From: Gymnothorax reevesii
Lineage: Eukaryota; Chordata; Actinopteri; Anguilliformes; Muraenidae
NCBI GenBank assembly: GCA_029721435.1
Contig: CM056573.1
Span: 3,878,001-3,942,000, forward strand
Direction: 5' to 3'
Length of the DNA stretch: 64,000 nt
Positions 47,000-60,900 of this stretch are shown in pieces (the stretch's first letter is position 1; each line of letters opens with the position of its first letter). The notes below the pieces were generated by a model that made no database searches, was not told the origin of the DNA, and saw only the letters and a list, made by a program, of their open reading frames with translations. The position numbers and the translations under genes were made by a program.

Positions 47000-49770
47000 A
47001 CTTGGATCACTTATCTGTAACTCTAAGAGGCACTGACTAGGCGACTGTTCATCAGCTGAGGCGTGTTCTTCTTTCGCTGTACATTTTACCCTGTTGTTTG
47101 TGTACCACATATCGATAAATAAAAATTGGTGACAAATTAAAGAAAAAAAAACTGCAGTGTCTATTTGCTGATTCACCCAAAAAGCTTCAACGTGCCTTGA
47201 CAGACTCTGGATGTTTCCTCAACTCTACTGGAGTGATAAATCAATCCTTTCAAGAGATATTCCAACATTTGATGTTTGCTCATGACGCAGAAGGAGAGCA
47301 CTGTCTAATTTGTCTGTCCGAGATCTCCCACAGGTTTTAAATTGGTTGAGATCGGATGACTGGGAACATCTCATCATATTAAAACACAATAAATCATGTG
47401 GCAATCCTGTGTGCCACATGATTAGATAAGCATGTTATTCACATTATAACTTTGCTTAGATGAACAGCGACTCTTTCTCTGAAGGGATACAAGGACTTCA
47501 GCCCTGTCAGAACGGACCCCTCCGCAGCCAAACACAGTCCCTGGACCGCTTCACTTTCGGCGTGAAGCATTTAGGCCGTTCCCATACCCCATATATGCAC
47601 TTAACCACTCGTATGCGGAAAGATTTCTCATCGTACCGTGTCATTTTTTAGGCATCTCTGAAGCTCAGTGCCCGTGGATTCGTACCACAGTACTGTTAAC
47701 TGCGTATCCATCTTTCGATCAAACCTCACAAAAATACCCTTCACTGTGAAGCTCGCTGCCGGCTGAAACAGTCTGAGCACAACCTGTAATGATACCCTCT
47801 CTCTCTTCAGGAACATTTGCCTTCACGTCGCTCTGACATATTGCACACGAATGAGAGCAGCGTGGTTATGGAATGTGCGCTTTCCACCATAATTTCCGAC
47901 CATATTCCCTGAAGTCTGTCCCATTGATGAAAATGCAGTGGTCTCTTTAGTCAGCGTTCCTGTTGAAACACTTGCTAGTTGAACAGTGCCAGGTGCTTGT
48001 GCACCATGTGACATGGGTAAGAACTGACACCAGGATGCACTGTGGGAAAAACACTATCTGGTGGCGGAGTGCACTGTCCTGGGAAGTGTTCTGCTTGGAA
48101 AGCCCTGGTTCGATTATTCAAATGCAGGTCAATTTGACAGAGCTGTTTTGGTAGCACAAAGAGGGCCTGCAGCATATCTGGCAGGTGGTCACAAAGTTTT
48201 GGCTCATCGGTGTGAGCATGTCTAATGTATGGTTTTGTATGACATACAAGACAACTGTTTATAAAATACTACAAAAAAAGTGCTGAAGTCATCCCTTCAA
48301 CAAAATTTTTTCCATCACCAAGCAGTCCGTAAAAGCGGAGCCCAAATTTGTACGGAAAACAATCAGACCTCACAAAAATGACAGGAACAAAGCAACAAAT
48401 ACCCAAGGTTAGTTCTCTCAGATGCTGCATCTCGCAAGATGTCCGCTGAGCTTCAGAAATCTCATTGTAAGGTCTTTTCATCCTCGTTCTCAGTGAATCA
48501 CACTAAAAAAATTTGCCTCCATTTTAAGTCGAGTTTGATTGACCAAAGGAATTGATTTATTCGGTATATGTAAGGGGGCAGAGGTCAAAAACCAACACAA
48601 TTGATTCCTCAGTTTCGTTTGCTCTCCTATTGCAGCTGCGCCTCATGGTTTATCTGCTGGGTCAGTCTGGCCTTCCAGGCGTACAGAGGCTCTGTCGTTG
48701 GGTCAGACCTGGACTCCATCGCTGTGGACATACACCATCTGTGCTCTCAAACTCTGGATGCTGCACAGGATCTTCTGCTGATGCCCCGGTAAAGTTACTC
48801 CCGACCTCAGAACATCCCTACGAGAGACAAACATCTCATCATTAATCACTGCCCGACTCCACACAGCCAAAATGCCATAGTTTAGGTTGAGCTTGTCCTA
48901 AAGAATAATATCTCTTGTTAATTGACCATTCTCACGCTCATTTTCATCTTCTCTTTGGGGTCCCTGGGAACCCACATTCTAGATAACAGCCATTAAACAA
49001 ACTCTAAGAGAACACAAGGGCTAGTCGTCCACATTGGTTTAATTAAAGCATGCAGTAAGATAAGATTTAAATGATTTTCCTTGAAACCTGTGGAACACTG
49101 CTGAGTAAACACTGTTGCTGGGTCCTCTGCTTTCATGAATACATTACCAAGGCTTCGTTTGTCAATGCTGGGGCTTTAATAGACTGATTACACCCATCTG
49201 AATACTTATCTTTAGAAATAACCCACTGAAGTCTAGATTGGTGTAGCATTTTGCCGGAACCAAAAGTGATTTAACAACTGGGGGCTGAACTTATCCATAA
49301 TCAGATGTGTATTATTCTCTCGTTATTTCATTTATGCACATTAAAGGTTGAGAGTTGATTTAAATTTTAGCATATCCATTTGGAATCTGTAGCTGTTAAA
49401 TCTGAATATGCTGTCACTGGCAGTGAAGCAAGCCATCATTGGGCTGAAAATCACAAAAACCCCTCACTGAGTCATGAACTTTACAGAAGGAACCAGGCGC
49501 AGATCCATAAAAAAAGTCATGAGGCATTTTTGACGATTAAGATTAAGATGCATTTGGCACAAACTGAGAATAAAAAGGCAGAAGGGCTTCAGTGACAGTC
49601 TGGTCTGGGACAGTCTGAGTCAGTCCAGCGGCAGGCAGGATCAAGCTGAGGCTGGTCACTAGTTTGAGGTTGACTCTGGGAAGCCAATCCGTGCGTAACG
49701 ATGATTGTGCGCACTTTCGAAAACCAAGGCTTGGAGGAATCATTGAATTTGCTATCCTGTGGCCTGCTTA
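47000..49770. other. No gene seen
   Basis: The paired minus frames at 47628-48014 are similar in style to decayed transposon coding text but carry no motif I can name. The SAM C-terminal exon was looked for here and not found. Confidence 0.35.
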
Positions 49771-49771
49771 A

Positions 49772-49931
49772 CCCTTTGAGCGCTGAATTACATTTTCAAA
49801 GAATTAAAAATGTAGTTATCCTGAGCTGTTGAAAACCTCAGGGGAGCTCTTTTAAACAAGTTGCCACATGATAGGTTTTCAGCAGCATCTGACTTTGACA
49901 TCTTACATCATTGCCCACGGCGCTGAAAGGG
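49772..49931 (+). mobile_element. TTAA-flanked MITE, copy 2 (160 bp)
   Basis: It begins CCCTTTGAGCGCTGA, ends GCGCTGAAAGGG and is flanked by TTAA (49768-49771 and 49932-49935). It has the best-preserved ends of the three copies, in the same orientation as copy 1. Confidence 0.85.
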
Positions 49932-50176
49932 TTAAAACAGGGAGAACAATGGCTTATGATTAGTTACTTGTTTTTAGTTTTTTAATAATATCAAATACAA
50001 AGGATAACAGACAGGCACTGGCTCAGGGAAGAATGATGAGAAGAAGACAATCCTGCGAATGGGAAACACAACACAGGAACTTCAGTAAAGACAATGAACA
50101 ATGATGGGACAAGGAGTGCGCAAGCAAACGGTAACACACAGGGAAAGGAAAAATATGAGACAACTAGAAAAGCACT

Positions 50177-50460
50177 CAGAGAGCGCAGACCTCCGCCAGG
50201 GGGCAGCAAAACCCAAAAGCAAGGCGATTGGAACTCTGGCCCATTGGAAAGACTTGAAATCTTGAACTTTGGCGTATATCTCAGCAGTACTTTGGCCTAG
50301 ATATGCCAAAATTTAATCACCTGTTCCTTGACTTAATACCCACCCTCTCTGAGAATTTCATCAAAATCTGTCCATAACTTTTTGAGTTATTTTGGAAACC
50401 AACAGACAAACAAACAAACAAACCCAGGCAAAAAAATAACCTCCTTGGCGGAGGTAATAA
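50177..50460 (+). repeat. RTE-like repeat with CCTCCGCC / GGCGGAGG ends
   Basis: CCTCCGCC at 50190-50197 and GGCGGAGG at 50447-50454 bound text such as 'tttcatcaaaatctgtccat' and 'aactttttgagttatttt', a repeat found widely in fish genomes. Non-coding. Confidence 0.55.
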
Positions 50461-50689
50461 TTAATCAATGTGACATATCAGGCAGGCGGGACCGATACCG
50501 AGGGGGAGGTGGGAAAAAGGAAGGACGGTTGAAAAGAGGGACGGACAGATTTGATGCAAAAGACATGAAAAACAGGATGGATGTGGCAAAGGGGAGTAGC
50601 CTGGACCAATCTGATCATAGGAGGCAATATGACCGGATGATTGAGGATCTTGGATCCAGCTGCACCCTCTGTCGCCCTCGCTAGCCGGA

Positions 50690-51160
50690 GGTCAGGCAAC
50701 AGCTTTGCCTCGGGAGGACTGAGACATGCTTTAACAAATTTTTTTTTTCGACCCCGGCGAGCTCCACGGACCTGTACCTTTCAGCCTTAGGCCTGGGAAA
50801 CATGGGTTTATAACCCAGACAAAACTGAAAGGGAGACATTCCAAGGCTCGCCACAGGGAGGGAGCTGTGACAGTTCACCTGGGGGAGGGGGGCGAGACAC
50901 TGGGAGAGGTTACCCTCAGAGAGACAGCAACATCTCCCGCCAATTTTTGGCTCAAACTTTCCACAAGGCCATCTGTTCCAGAGAGGAGCCTGCTGAGGGG
51001 CGAGGATCGGACCACCAGCGTTCAGAAAACCATCCAGTCCAGCGTGCCAGCTGTGGATCATGATTGGACAGCACCGCCTGAGCCATGCCATGAACTCTCA
51101 GCACATGCAGCAGAAAGAGCTCCGTTGTCTCATTGACCGTTTGCAGAAGCACAAGAGGGA
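50690..51160 (-). pseudogene. Ty3/gypsy integrase fragment
   Basis: Minus-strand frames read TTELFLLHVLRVHGMAQAVL and SNHDPQLARWTGWF (integrase core), then NCHSSLPVASLGMSPFQFCL and GYKPMFPRPKAE (the SxGxSPFxxxxGYxPPxFP block). Frameshifts separate them. No LTRs flank it. Confidence 0.75.
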
Positions 51161-51299
51161 CTCTGGCAGCCCGGTGACAAGTCTATGGTGATGCAAGTAA
51201 TCTGCATTAGCGATTTCTCGTAGAAGTATCCAACCTTGACACGTAATCACTGCTTTGAAATTTTTAGACTTTCGGGGTATTGATTTTAATACGGTGCTA

Positions 51300-51430
51300 T
51301 TCTCAATTAATTTTCATGTGGACTGAAATATTTCTCGTTGGGAGTTTTTTGAAGATGGAAAGATCGCACAACTGATTGGTGGAGTTTGAATCAGGTGACT
51401 TAGCTGGCCATTCCATATTTCCTTTCCCGA
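51300..51430 (-). pseudogene. Tc1 transposase scrap
   Basis: The minus strand reads MEWPAKSPDSNSTNQLCDLS, matching the Tc1 block WPAxSPDLNPIExLWD with changes. Confidence 0.55.
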
Positions 51431-51455
51431 ATGTATACACATATAAGTGTGTTTT

Positions 51456-51459
51456 ACAC

Positions 51460-51503
<44 letters not shown>
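51456..51503 (+). repeat. (CA)n microsatellite
   Basis: About 23 CA units beginning with ACACACACGC. Confidence 0.95.
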
Positions 51504-51506
<3 letters not shown>

Positions 51507-51800
51507 GCCATTTATTTCAAGAAAAACAACTTTGTAATAGCAGACATTGTGGTGGATGGCGCTGAATCCTATGATCCAATCAAAGACTGAACAATTGATT
51601 TGTCCACATTAGTGACAGCGGCTTCCTCCACTGTGAGGTCTTAAGGAATCAGGCTTGACTGTGGCAAAATGAGGCATAAAAACACACGTCTGCGCAGATT
51701 ACTGCTCATTACTGCTAATTAAACACACCCCATGGCTAGATTCTGGAATATGCTGGCAACGCGCCCATCGTAAGAGTGTGATAAGAGACAGATTTCTTAC

Positions 51801-51956
51801 TCAGGAGTCATTCCTGCCACAGAGTCCAGTGACCTGAATCCCGCAGCAGTGAAGTTTTCTTTGTATCTCCCCATTTTAATGGCCTCCAGCCAATCTTCCA
51901 CGGAATGGAATGTGCCAACGACAGGAGCGTTCGGTTCTACAAGCGGGCTAATCGGC
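51801..51956 (-). CDS. epha10: Eph SAM-domain exon (first part)
   Basis: This 156-bp exon has acceptor TTGTCCAG and donor GTAAGA, phase 2 in and 2 out. The first base completes a lysine codon split from the previous exon, giving [16 protein letters not shown]. The SAM domain follows: [20 protein letters not shown], then [21 protein letters not shown] domains mediate oligomerisation and adaptor binding on the cytoplasmic side. The remaining 35 or so residues, normally LGITL..HQKKI and a PDZ-binding tail, should be on one more exon at lower coordinates. I could not find that exon down to the left edge. Confidence 0.9.
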
Positions 51957-54900
51957 CTGGACAACAGAGGAACAGAAATGCAAAACGATTCAATGAAACT
52001 TAAAATCATGACCAACATATCAAGCCCCAAACTATCCAGACTGTTTCAGGTTGAAGCTGAAACTTACTAAACATTTGATACCACAGCACATGCAAGGGGA
52101 AAAGGTATCCTGAACATCCTGCAAACTCCCACAAGGTCCCTTCATTTTGCTTTTAATCTTGTTTGAATCCTGCTGGGAATGCTGCCATACAGTTCCTGAG
52201 TGTAGCCTAGTATGAGCTCATTCTTCAGAAGGGACAGTCCTCAGTTTCCTGAGGACTGAAGGATAGCAAATTCTGTTTCATGCTGTGGTCCAGAACTTCC
52301 CACAGAAGTTCAATCATGTTTAGTTCCGGTGATTGTGAAGGTAGTAGAACATATTTCACTTCATCTTCATCCTCTTACAACCATCCGTGATGTTTTCGCT
52401 GTGTGTATGCAGGCGCGTCATGTTGGAATATAAGTTCAAAAAGGAAACAACAGTGTATATTCGAAACATCATACCTATCTTCATAGTATACAGCGTATGA
52501 GCCAGTATGTGCCAATAAGTACTTCTGCACTGATCAGTTGCATGAACACAAAATTATTAAGATGCCCTGGGAATCTGTGGAATGTTACCATTCATTGTTG
52601 AGTTGTACTTTGGAATGGAAAGCACAGTGACGGCAGCTCTGGGAGTGTAATGTGAATATCAGGCATTGTAGTACATCACCGTGAATCTTAACCCCTTTGC
52701 GCAGAAGCCAAATCTGGCTATTTGGGGGGTTACCTTATTTAAGGCTTTATCATTCAAGATTGCAGCTTCACAGACAGGAAAGGAGTGCCTGAACTGAGTC
52801 CAGACACTTGTAGCATTTAGACTTCCATCGTAATTCAGTTTAATATCATGATTTTGGTAGAGAAAAGGGGCTGCAAACACAAAAAATCTTCATGATAATT
52901 CAACATTGAAATTACAAAATAATAATAATAATAATACTGAGAATTGAAAAACTGCTGGGGCTTAAAACTATACATTTCTGGGATCATAAACTTCTTGACC
53001 ACATGAATAACTCATCTTGAACATTACATTCTAGATTACCCGCTTGCTATGAGCCAAATTAGACAGCTATCCTGGTGGCTCCCCAAAGTCTGAGATCCTT
53101 CAAAAACGCCTGTGTTGGTGAAAGCATCCTGCGGTTCATACATTCACCCTTTCCCTTCAAATGGAGGACCGTGGGTACTGTTTGCCCCATGAGAGGGATG
53201 GAAAACCACCCAAGAGCAGAAAAAGATAACACGACCGGCATAAAACCAGAGTCTACATCAGCGTAGCTTTACCCGGGTGGAGACAACTCATGAGCGAGCA
53301 GAACTTGAAAACGGATGCGAAGGTTGCAAACTTTCTGCTAGATGGGTAATTAAATCTAACAGTGAAGTTTATTTTGGCGTAATGATAGAACCAGGGGCCG
53401 TGTAGTCCAGCAACTACTTTATCCTCCTGTTAGCAGTTGCAAATTATCCGACTTGCAGTATAAAACGGCAGAGACGGCTGGTTTGTTAGTTAGCTTACAT
53501 TGGAAAAGCTCTGTTGCAACAGTTTTCAGTTGCTGTTGCTCTGCACATGAGTCATAGTCGTAGGCAACCGTGCGTGATCTAACTCTTTCAACCGAATTTT
53601 CAGAGAGTTTTTCTCGCGTTTCATGCCAATGGGGGGGTGGGGTTTATGTCCTCCCTCTAGTCAGACAGAATAGACCAAAGTGATACCAGTTTATCATCTT
53701 AGTGACTAAGTGAATTAATGACTGGAACCGCAAACATTCTAACGCTAAAAGTATCTCCAGGTAATAGCTATTTCATATCACCACGTCTCCCATACCCCAA
53801 GAAAACTCTCTTTTAAACAGAAAGTAAGAGAAACGGCAAATGTAAACAGGGGATTAATATGCTCCCGTCAATTGCTTTGTTTGTCTTATAGTTTTCACGG
53901 TGCTCCATGTAACTCACTTGGAAGAATAAATCTAAACGGCCATCAGTAATCCGTGTGGAGTCTTCTGTGACCAGTGTAGTTATAGACATATTGACACATT
54001 CTTGACTCTTTGCGGCTTCCGTAGAGATAATGACGCGCTTACAGGGGGAGATGCCAGAGAGAACTACTTGGTTGTTTGCATTCTATTAGCGCACCACTAG
54101 ATGGGAGTAATTCTCACACACTGCGGCTTTAAACTGTGTTCGAGGTCTGCTTCCTTGTGAATATTCAATAACTGATGGGTCTGCCATCTAGTGATCGAGT
54201 ACTGTGACTGCGTGCTTAAATTTGCAGTTTTATGTCCGCGGGCGTCTACATCTACACAAAGGGGTTAAACAAACACTTGCAGATTCAATGTTGGCGGCAT
54301 ACTGTAGATTAGTTGCTATCAGCGACTGGCTTGTTAAAAGTTTGCAATTCCAAACATGGCTAATGCCACTGCATGTCATGTTTATAGTTAATCTTCTGGT
54401 TTCCTTGCTGTTACTAGTTTGTCATGTGCCAGCAAAACATGAAGCTCAGTAGAATAAAGGTTTTGGTGTTTTGACTGCATCAGGGTGGGGATTGGTTAAA
54501 CTGGTCAAAAAATCTCATCATTTACTTTGTGGTTACTTAAAGCTGTTGTGTGGAACTGGGTCATAAGTGTATGAATCTCTGGGATCGCAAACATCTCATA
54601 GTCTTTGGATAAAGGTCTCTGGCGCTCCTCGTCTGATAGTTTTGAAAATGAACGTCTGTGAAGGTACACACTTTGACCATAAACATGTCTCTACCTCCTG
54701 GAAATGACGTCACCTGGTACAACTTATTTTAAACTCCCTCAGGTGCCATCTAATTTACATGGAAAGGGCCCCCTGAAATAGAACTGCAGCCCGGATATTC
54801 AAATCTTCTCCCAGTTGCATTGAGTGCAGGCAGGAAATGACCAGTTAGTTCATCGCGGCTGGAGGAAAATTGGAATAGATGTAGCAATCTGTCTGGGTGT

Positions 54901-57900
54901 CTGTCTTCAGACACAGCGTATGGAGATAAATCAGACCCTGAAAGTAGTTATCAATGCACAACTCAACAATGATCCAAACTATAATTCCCAAAATTGAAGT
55001 ATCTTTGAATTACTATAAGCTTTGAGAAATGAAGGGAAAAAAAATCATATCTTTTTTTTTTTAATTTAGCCTGTGCACACATTCCACAGATAATTGAACT
55101 ATGGACCGAGTAAAATCAGCCATTGACCCTCCTGACGCTTTGGGAAATGCATTTTAACATGTAAGAGCTTCTCTCAGCTGCTGTCAGGTTTCACAATTAG
55201 GAGCCAGACTGCGCTGTGCAGTCGCTAAATCTGTGTCAAGCGCCGAGTGTGTTACATGTAGAGAGGTAATTTACTCAAATTCCTCAAGAACATTTCCCTC
55301 TCCATTGTGGTCCAAATACCACAGCAGCAGAACAAATCAGTTCACAGGGAAACAATGAGATGGAGGAAGGAGAGTGGATCACTTCTGACCTGTACTGGAG
55401 CCAGTCAGGGGGACACTAGTGTACAGCAACTCTACAGGACTCACAGAACTCAGCGTCAGGAAGTGTCACTGTGGCCACTTCAGGCAGCCCCTCTCTCCCT
55501 GAGCTTTCAGTTTTAGGACCAAACATACTCATCAAGTGTCAAACCAAAATTTCTCAAATTGTCTGTTTAGGTTTGACTTATTTAGTTGACCATACAAACC
55601 TGCTCCTAACAGCTAATTGTCCTTGTCATCTATGCCTGCCCACTCAAGCATACATATAGTCAGGCCCAGAATTATAGAGAAATGAAAAAGAAATGTTGTA
55701 TATAAAAACAGCAAATTTCTGAATAATATTTTAAGATGCGGCAGAACTACAGAACTATGCACTTTCAATTAATTCATTCTCATGCTTCAGTGTTTAAGTA
55801 ATCTGTCTTCTTTATGGAAACCATAGATGTCAAAATTATAGGCAACTGCATTACTTGTAATAAAATGCAGTTAATATGGCCCTATTTTTTTGACATAACG
55901 AAGTTAATCTCAGGCTAAAGAAACAAGAGTGAGTCATTACATCACTCCCTGTATCATTTGTGAATAAAAATGCCCTAAAATGCTTGCAGATCCCCTTTCT
56001 AATCCAGCGGCATGAGAAATTAAAAGAGCCTAAGACTGAGATGGATTCTCCAGCAGGACAATGACCACAATGATGCATTAACATCCACAAAAATGGTGAA
56101 ATGAAAACAAGATCCATTTTGCACACTGGCCATTTCAGTCTCTCACCCGAATTCTATCAACACCTTAAGATCTAATTTGGAAGCGTCAAAAACCAAAGGG
56201 TACAAATGATCCAGAGTATTTGTGAATGAATGAATGAATGGCCAGGTAACAATATTGGAATTATATCATACGATTCACAGGAAAAGACTCATCTTTTGGT
56301 GTTTGCACAGTTAACTGAACAAGGTTGGTAATGACTTTCACACCCATGGTTTTTGTTTAAAGATGAGATGACTTAATTCCAACAGGAGAGTAAACATATG
56401 GGAATTATGGGACTGTGACGACCTTCGTGAACTGAACTGTGCCATTCTCTTCTGTGCTCCGTCTCTCTGTTTTACCGTATCACTATCAATGAGCCCCTTG
56501 TACTCTGCCTCCGCAACTGATTCCTGGTCCGGATCATAACAAGGGCATACTGTAGTATTCTTACTTGTTTTAACACTATTAACAGCATTGCCCTTCATTT
56601 GTTTAACCCTTAGAGCGCTATAAGCAACTATAGTTGCTCATTGATGTACGATATCAAAATCAGATGCAGCTGAAACCCATCATGCGGCAACTGTCACATG
56701 ATCGATTTTTAACAGCTCAGGAAAATTACATTATTAATTTCCTGAAAATTTATTCAGCGACCTAAGGGTTAAGGGTGCCAGTATTTCTGTATCTGGCTGC
56801 ATGGTGATCCGCTCAGTGTAAAATAGATGTGTGTGGAATCCTTCTTGTGTTTTTATAGCTCACAATAGAATTTCAGTGAGTCAAAATTATGCATGCATGC
56901 TAATCCACGTTGAAATGCCATTACTTTTTGCAGGTCCCTGCTGGGGTCTTCAAAGTGCTGGGGTTCCGAATCATTTTATCCAGGACATTAACTATTTCAT
57001 CAAACTTGGGGCGATCGGCTCTGTCTTTTTGCCAGCAGTCCAGCATCAGCTGGTGTAAGCCATGGGGACAGTCCATCGGTGCAGGGAGACGGTAACCTTC
57101 ATCTATAGCCTTTATCACCTGAAGGAGGAGAGGAAACTCACCGTTAGAGCTTGTCCTTGTATAGGAGGAGTCAACTTGCAAAACCTGCTGTGTCAAGTTT
57201 TGAAAATAAATGAGTTTCAGGCACCTGCGCATGTCCCACTGATAGCTCCACTTTCAAAAACTATTAAATCATGTTATAAATTGTAACAGAAAAAGCGAAA
57301 CTCTGTCAAAACCCGCCAAGTCAAGGAGGAAAACTCTGTCAAATTCTGCTAAGTCATCAGCCAATGTAGAAACGTGATTCCGTTTTCGTTTGCTAGAAGA
57401 TATCAATTACAGTGGAGCTTTTATAACAGTTTCAGCTTTTGTTTTCTCTAACTCAAGATGGGGGATGCAGACTCGTTACATTTATATCGCAGAAAATGCA
57501 AACAAAGGGTTCAGAAAGGAGGCTCCTCAAGCTTGAAAGGTAAGAAACACTATTATGAGTTTGAATGATATCCTTGCATGTCTTAAATTGCATTTCTTTT
57601 AGTGCCAAACCCACTATTGTGGGTTCTGAGTCAAATACCTTCACTCATTGAGAAACGGGACTGGTTTAAATACTGTCAAAACCTGCTAAATTTCCACTCC
57701 ACTTTCAAAACCTGCTAAGTCAAAACTTCATGTTTCAAAATCAAAGTCATTTCTTACAAAAACAAGGCAATCAGAGATAGCAGACCTGGCCCCAGCCACG
57801 GGCTGACAGACAGACTGACAGAAACACACACACACACACACACAGACGTGATCATTGCTTAACCTGGCCCCCTTGGGGAGGGGCCAGGTAATAATGATTG

Positions 57901-60900
57901 CCTCATGGATTATGTCTCCAAGGCTAATAGTTAATAGTTTAATTATAGTGAAAATTGATATCTATGGAAGATAATTTCTTTGCCAACCAAAAAATCAGAT
58001 TTCTCTAAAAAATGGGCCAACTTGACTTAGAGGGCTTTGCAAGTGGACTCCTCATATACTGCACAGTTCACAGTTCAAGAAAAACATTTGCCCCAACCTG
58101 ATATTTTCTAGTTTTTAATATTTGTCACATTTAAACATCTTTAATATTCAACAATGATAACTCAAGTAAACACAAAATGTCTTATTTAAATGAAATTTTA
58201 TTGAAGGAATAAAAAGCTAACCGACCCTACCTGGCCCTGGCAATGTTAAGTAGGCAAAAAGCAACACATGATGTCATGATCTAAAGAAATTTTCAGAACA
58301 AAACCTGGAAAAAAGGTAATTCTTCTCTGCAGTAGTGTGGATTGCCTCACTTAAAATCAGTCTTCATGATTCTGCAATAAGAAAGTGTCTGAGCAAAAAT
58401 GGCATCTATGGAGAAATAGAGAGCTGCAGGGTGAAAAGCACTGCTGACCAAAATGACTGAAAAGACTTGCCTCACATTTGCCAAAAAACATCTTTATGAT
58501 ATACTTTTGGGGTACTAATGTGAACTAATGAGTCAAAAGTGGAACTTTTTGGAAGACATGGGTCCAGTAACATCTGGTCTTCAGCTAACACACCATTCTA
58601 CAATAACAGCATCCTACCAACGGTCAAAAATAGTGGTGGTAGTGAACATGATCTGTGGCTGCTTTTCTGTTTCAGGACCTGGGCGACTTGCAGTAACTGA
58701 TGAAATGAACAGTGAATTCTGCTCTCTACCAGAAAATCCTCAAGGGGAATGTCCAGCCATCAGATTGCGATCTTAAGCTCAAGTGGGATTGGGTTATGCA
58801 GCAGGACAATGATCTGAGGCACACAAGCAAGTCCACCTCTGAAGGGCACAAAAGAAACAAAATGAGGGCCGTAGAGGGTCCTGGTTGAAGCATCGACTTG
58901 AATCTGGTTGATGTGCAGCAACGACCCAGAACAGGGAGATTATTCTCAAAAACCCCACAATGCAGCTGAATTTACAGAAGTCTTCAAAGAAGATGGGCCT
59001 ACAGTCCTCCATGATGTAAAAAAGGGACGTCAAAGACTCATTGCCTTGATAACAATTGTTGCTGCCCAGGGCAACACCGTCAGTTATTAGGGGCAATTCC
59101 CATATATGATAAAGATTTTAAAAAAGCTCTTTACCCCAAATAAATGAAATGATCATTAAGAAAATGCAATTTGTGCTTACTCAGGTTGTAACAATCTTAT
59201 ATTAAATCAGTTGGATAATCTGAAACATTTACATATGAGAAATAAGAAAAAATAGAAAGAAATCAGGAAGGGGCAAATACTTTTACACAGCACTGTTACT
59301 ATGCACTTTGAACAACAGGCTCAAACTCAGAAAATAATTGCTTTTTTTGATCATTCGCATGGGACAAAATAAATAGGCTAACCAATCATGCTGCTGATTG
59401 GTAGCTTATTAAAACATAATATCCAACTCAAGGTCACGGCCCACACACTCGAATTACAGACTCCGGAGAAACAGGACAGGGTAAATATCCTCGCATAAAG
59501 ATGTAATTAGTCAAATGAACACATGTACTAGTCTGTAGAAACAGGGGAGCTCTGGTGTAATTAATTAATCCTCTGGCAGGCTTGCCCTCCAGTAAGTGCT
59601 ATGGGACTTTATTTAATGATACTTCTTTGCCTCTCGAGATTTAGCAGTGCTATAAAATTAATAAAACTGAAAAATGTGAATAAAATCACAGGGATAATTG
59701 CCTGCGCTCCAGCTCCAACAAATACAGTGACAGTCAATTCTGACTCTTGCTACATGTGGAATAATACAAAACATAAATAATACAAACTTTTGTGAACATG
59801 TTGATTCAAATTTTAATCATGTCATGTCAAAAATGATCAAAATGAACAAAAACTTTCCATCTAATTGGTCATGCTTGAACACGCATCTTATGCTCCTGTT
59901 GTTTTGAAATCTTTGTAGCTGTAAAATAAGAAGTATTGAGGAAAGGCAGTTTCCGAAATACAGTGAATGTCTCCATTCCAGTCACTTGCATGCTTAAGAA
60001 AAGAGCTTAACCCGAGTAACTTCACTAAAGATGTTATGGTTTTGCCTCATGTGTGCTGTTTTATCTTCGTGCTTATTTCATTTGTGCTTGTGTTTTACTC
60101 TCGATTTATTTTTCAGCTTTCATTCTGCCGTCTGACGATTGATTCTCTCTTGCCCAAACTCCTGAGATGTCGTGTGACAGCCTTCAGCATGCCTGCGTCT
60201 CGCTGTCAAATCACGTTTCCTCTTTCGGTTTCGGCTCTGGTATTTCATTCATTACTTCCACCTGTGTTTAATTCGGGGTCTTGCTAAACTCAGAGTGAAT
60301 GCGTTCTGTGATAGGATTCATACTTAACTGTACTAACCAGCACTTATTTGAGGGTGATTGTATATATTTCGTCATGTAGTACTTACTTTATTAACTCATT
60401 AGCGAGTGTGAGTGTTTCTAGCTTTTGTAATTCCTTCCTAAGCTTTCCCAGATTAACTGCGTTTAAAGCTGTGCTTTCCTTTGCTTCTCTCGTGGTGCTT
60501 TTTACTCGTCATGTTTAGATTAAGGTAATCTAAACTGTCTAGTTTGATTGTCTTGGAGTCTTGTCTCCAGTGATTATTGTTAACCTGGTCCTCATTAATT
60601 TGTTTATTAATCCCATGTGTTTCAGTTCCATTCGAGATTGCATTCCGAGTCCCCGCCTCCTCTTGAGACTATTTCAGTGGGAAAGAGAGAAGAGACCGTC
60701 AGACGGAGCTTTGTTAGACTCTGCTCTGCGTGGTGAAATCTCAGCTCCTTGTACCTTCCAAGTATTTCCTTTGTATGATTCCTGAGTCTTGTATTTTGCT
60801 GCGCCCTTGTCTTGTCTGCCCCTTCTGTCAGGCCATCAATACGCATTAAATGTTTCAGATAGCACATTTCTCATGTATTGGCTACAAGATAAAATAGTGC

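Noticed and set aside
50382..50699. 100-codon plus frame and 73-codon minus frame
   Set aside because: Overlapping frames on both strands between an RTE-like repeat and a gypsy fragment, without motifs.
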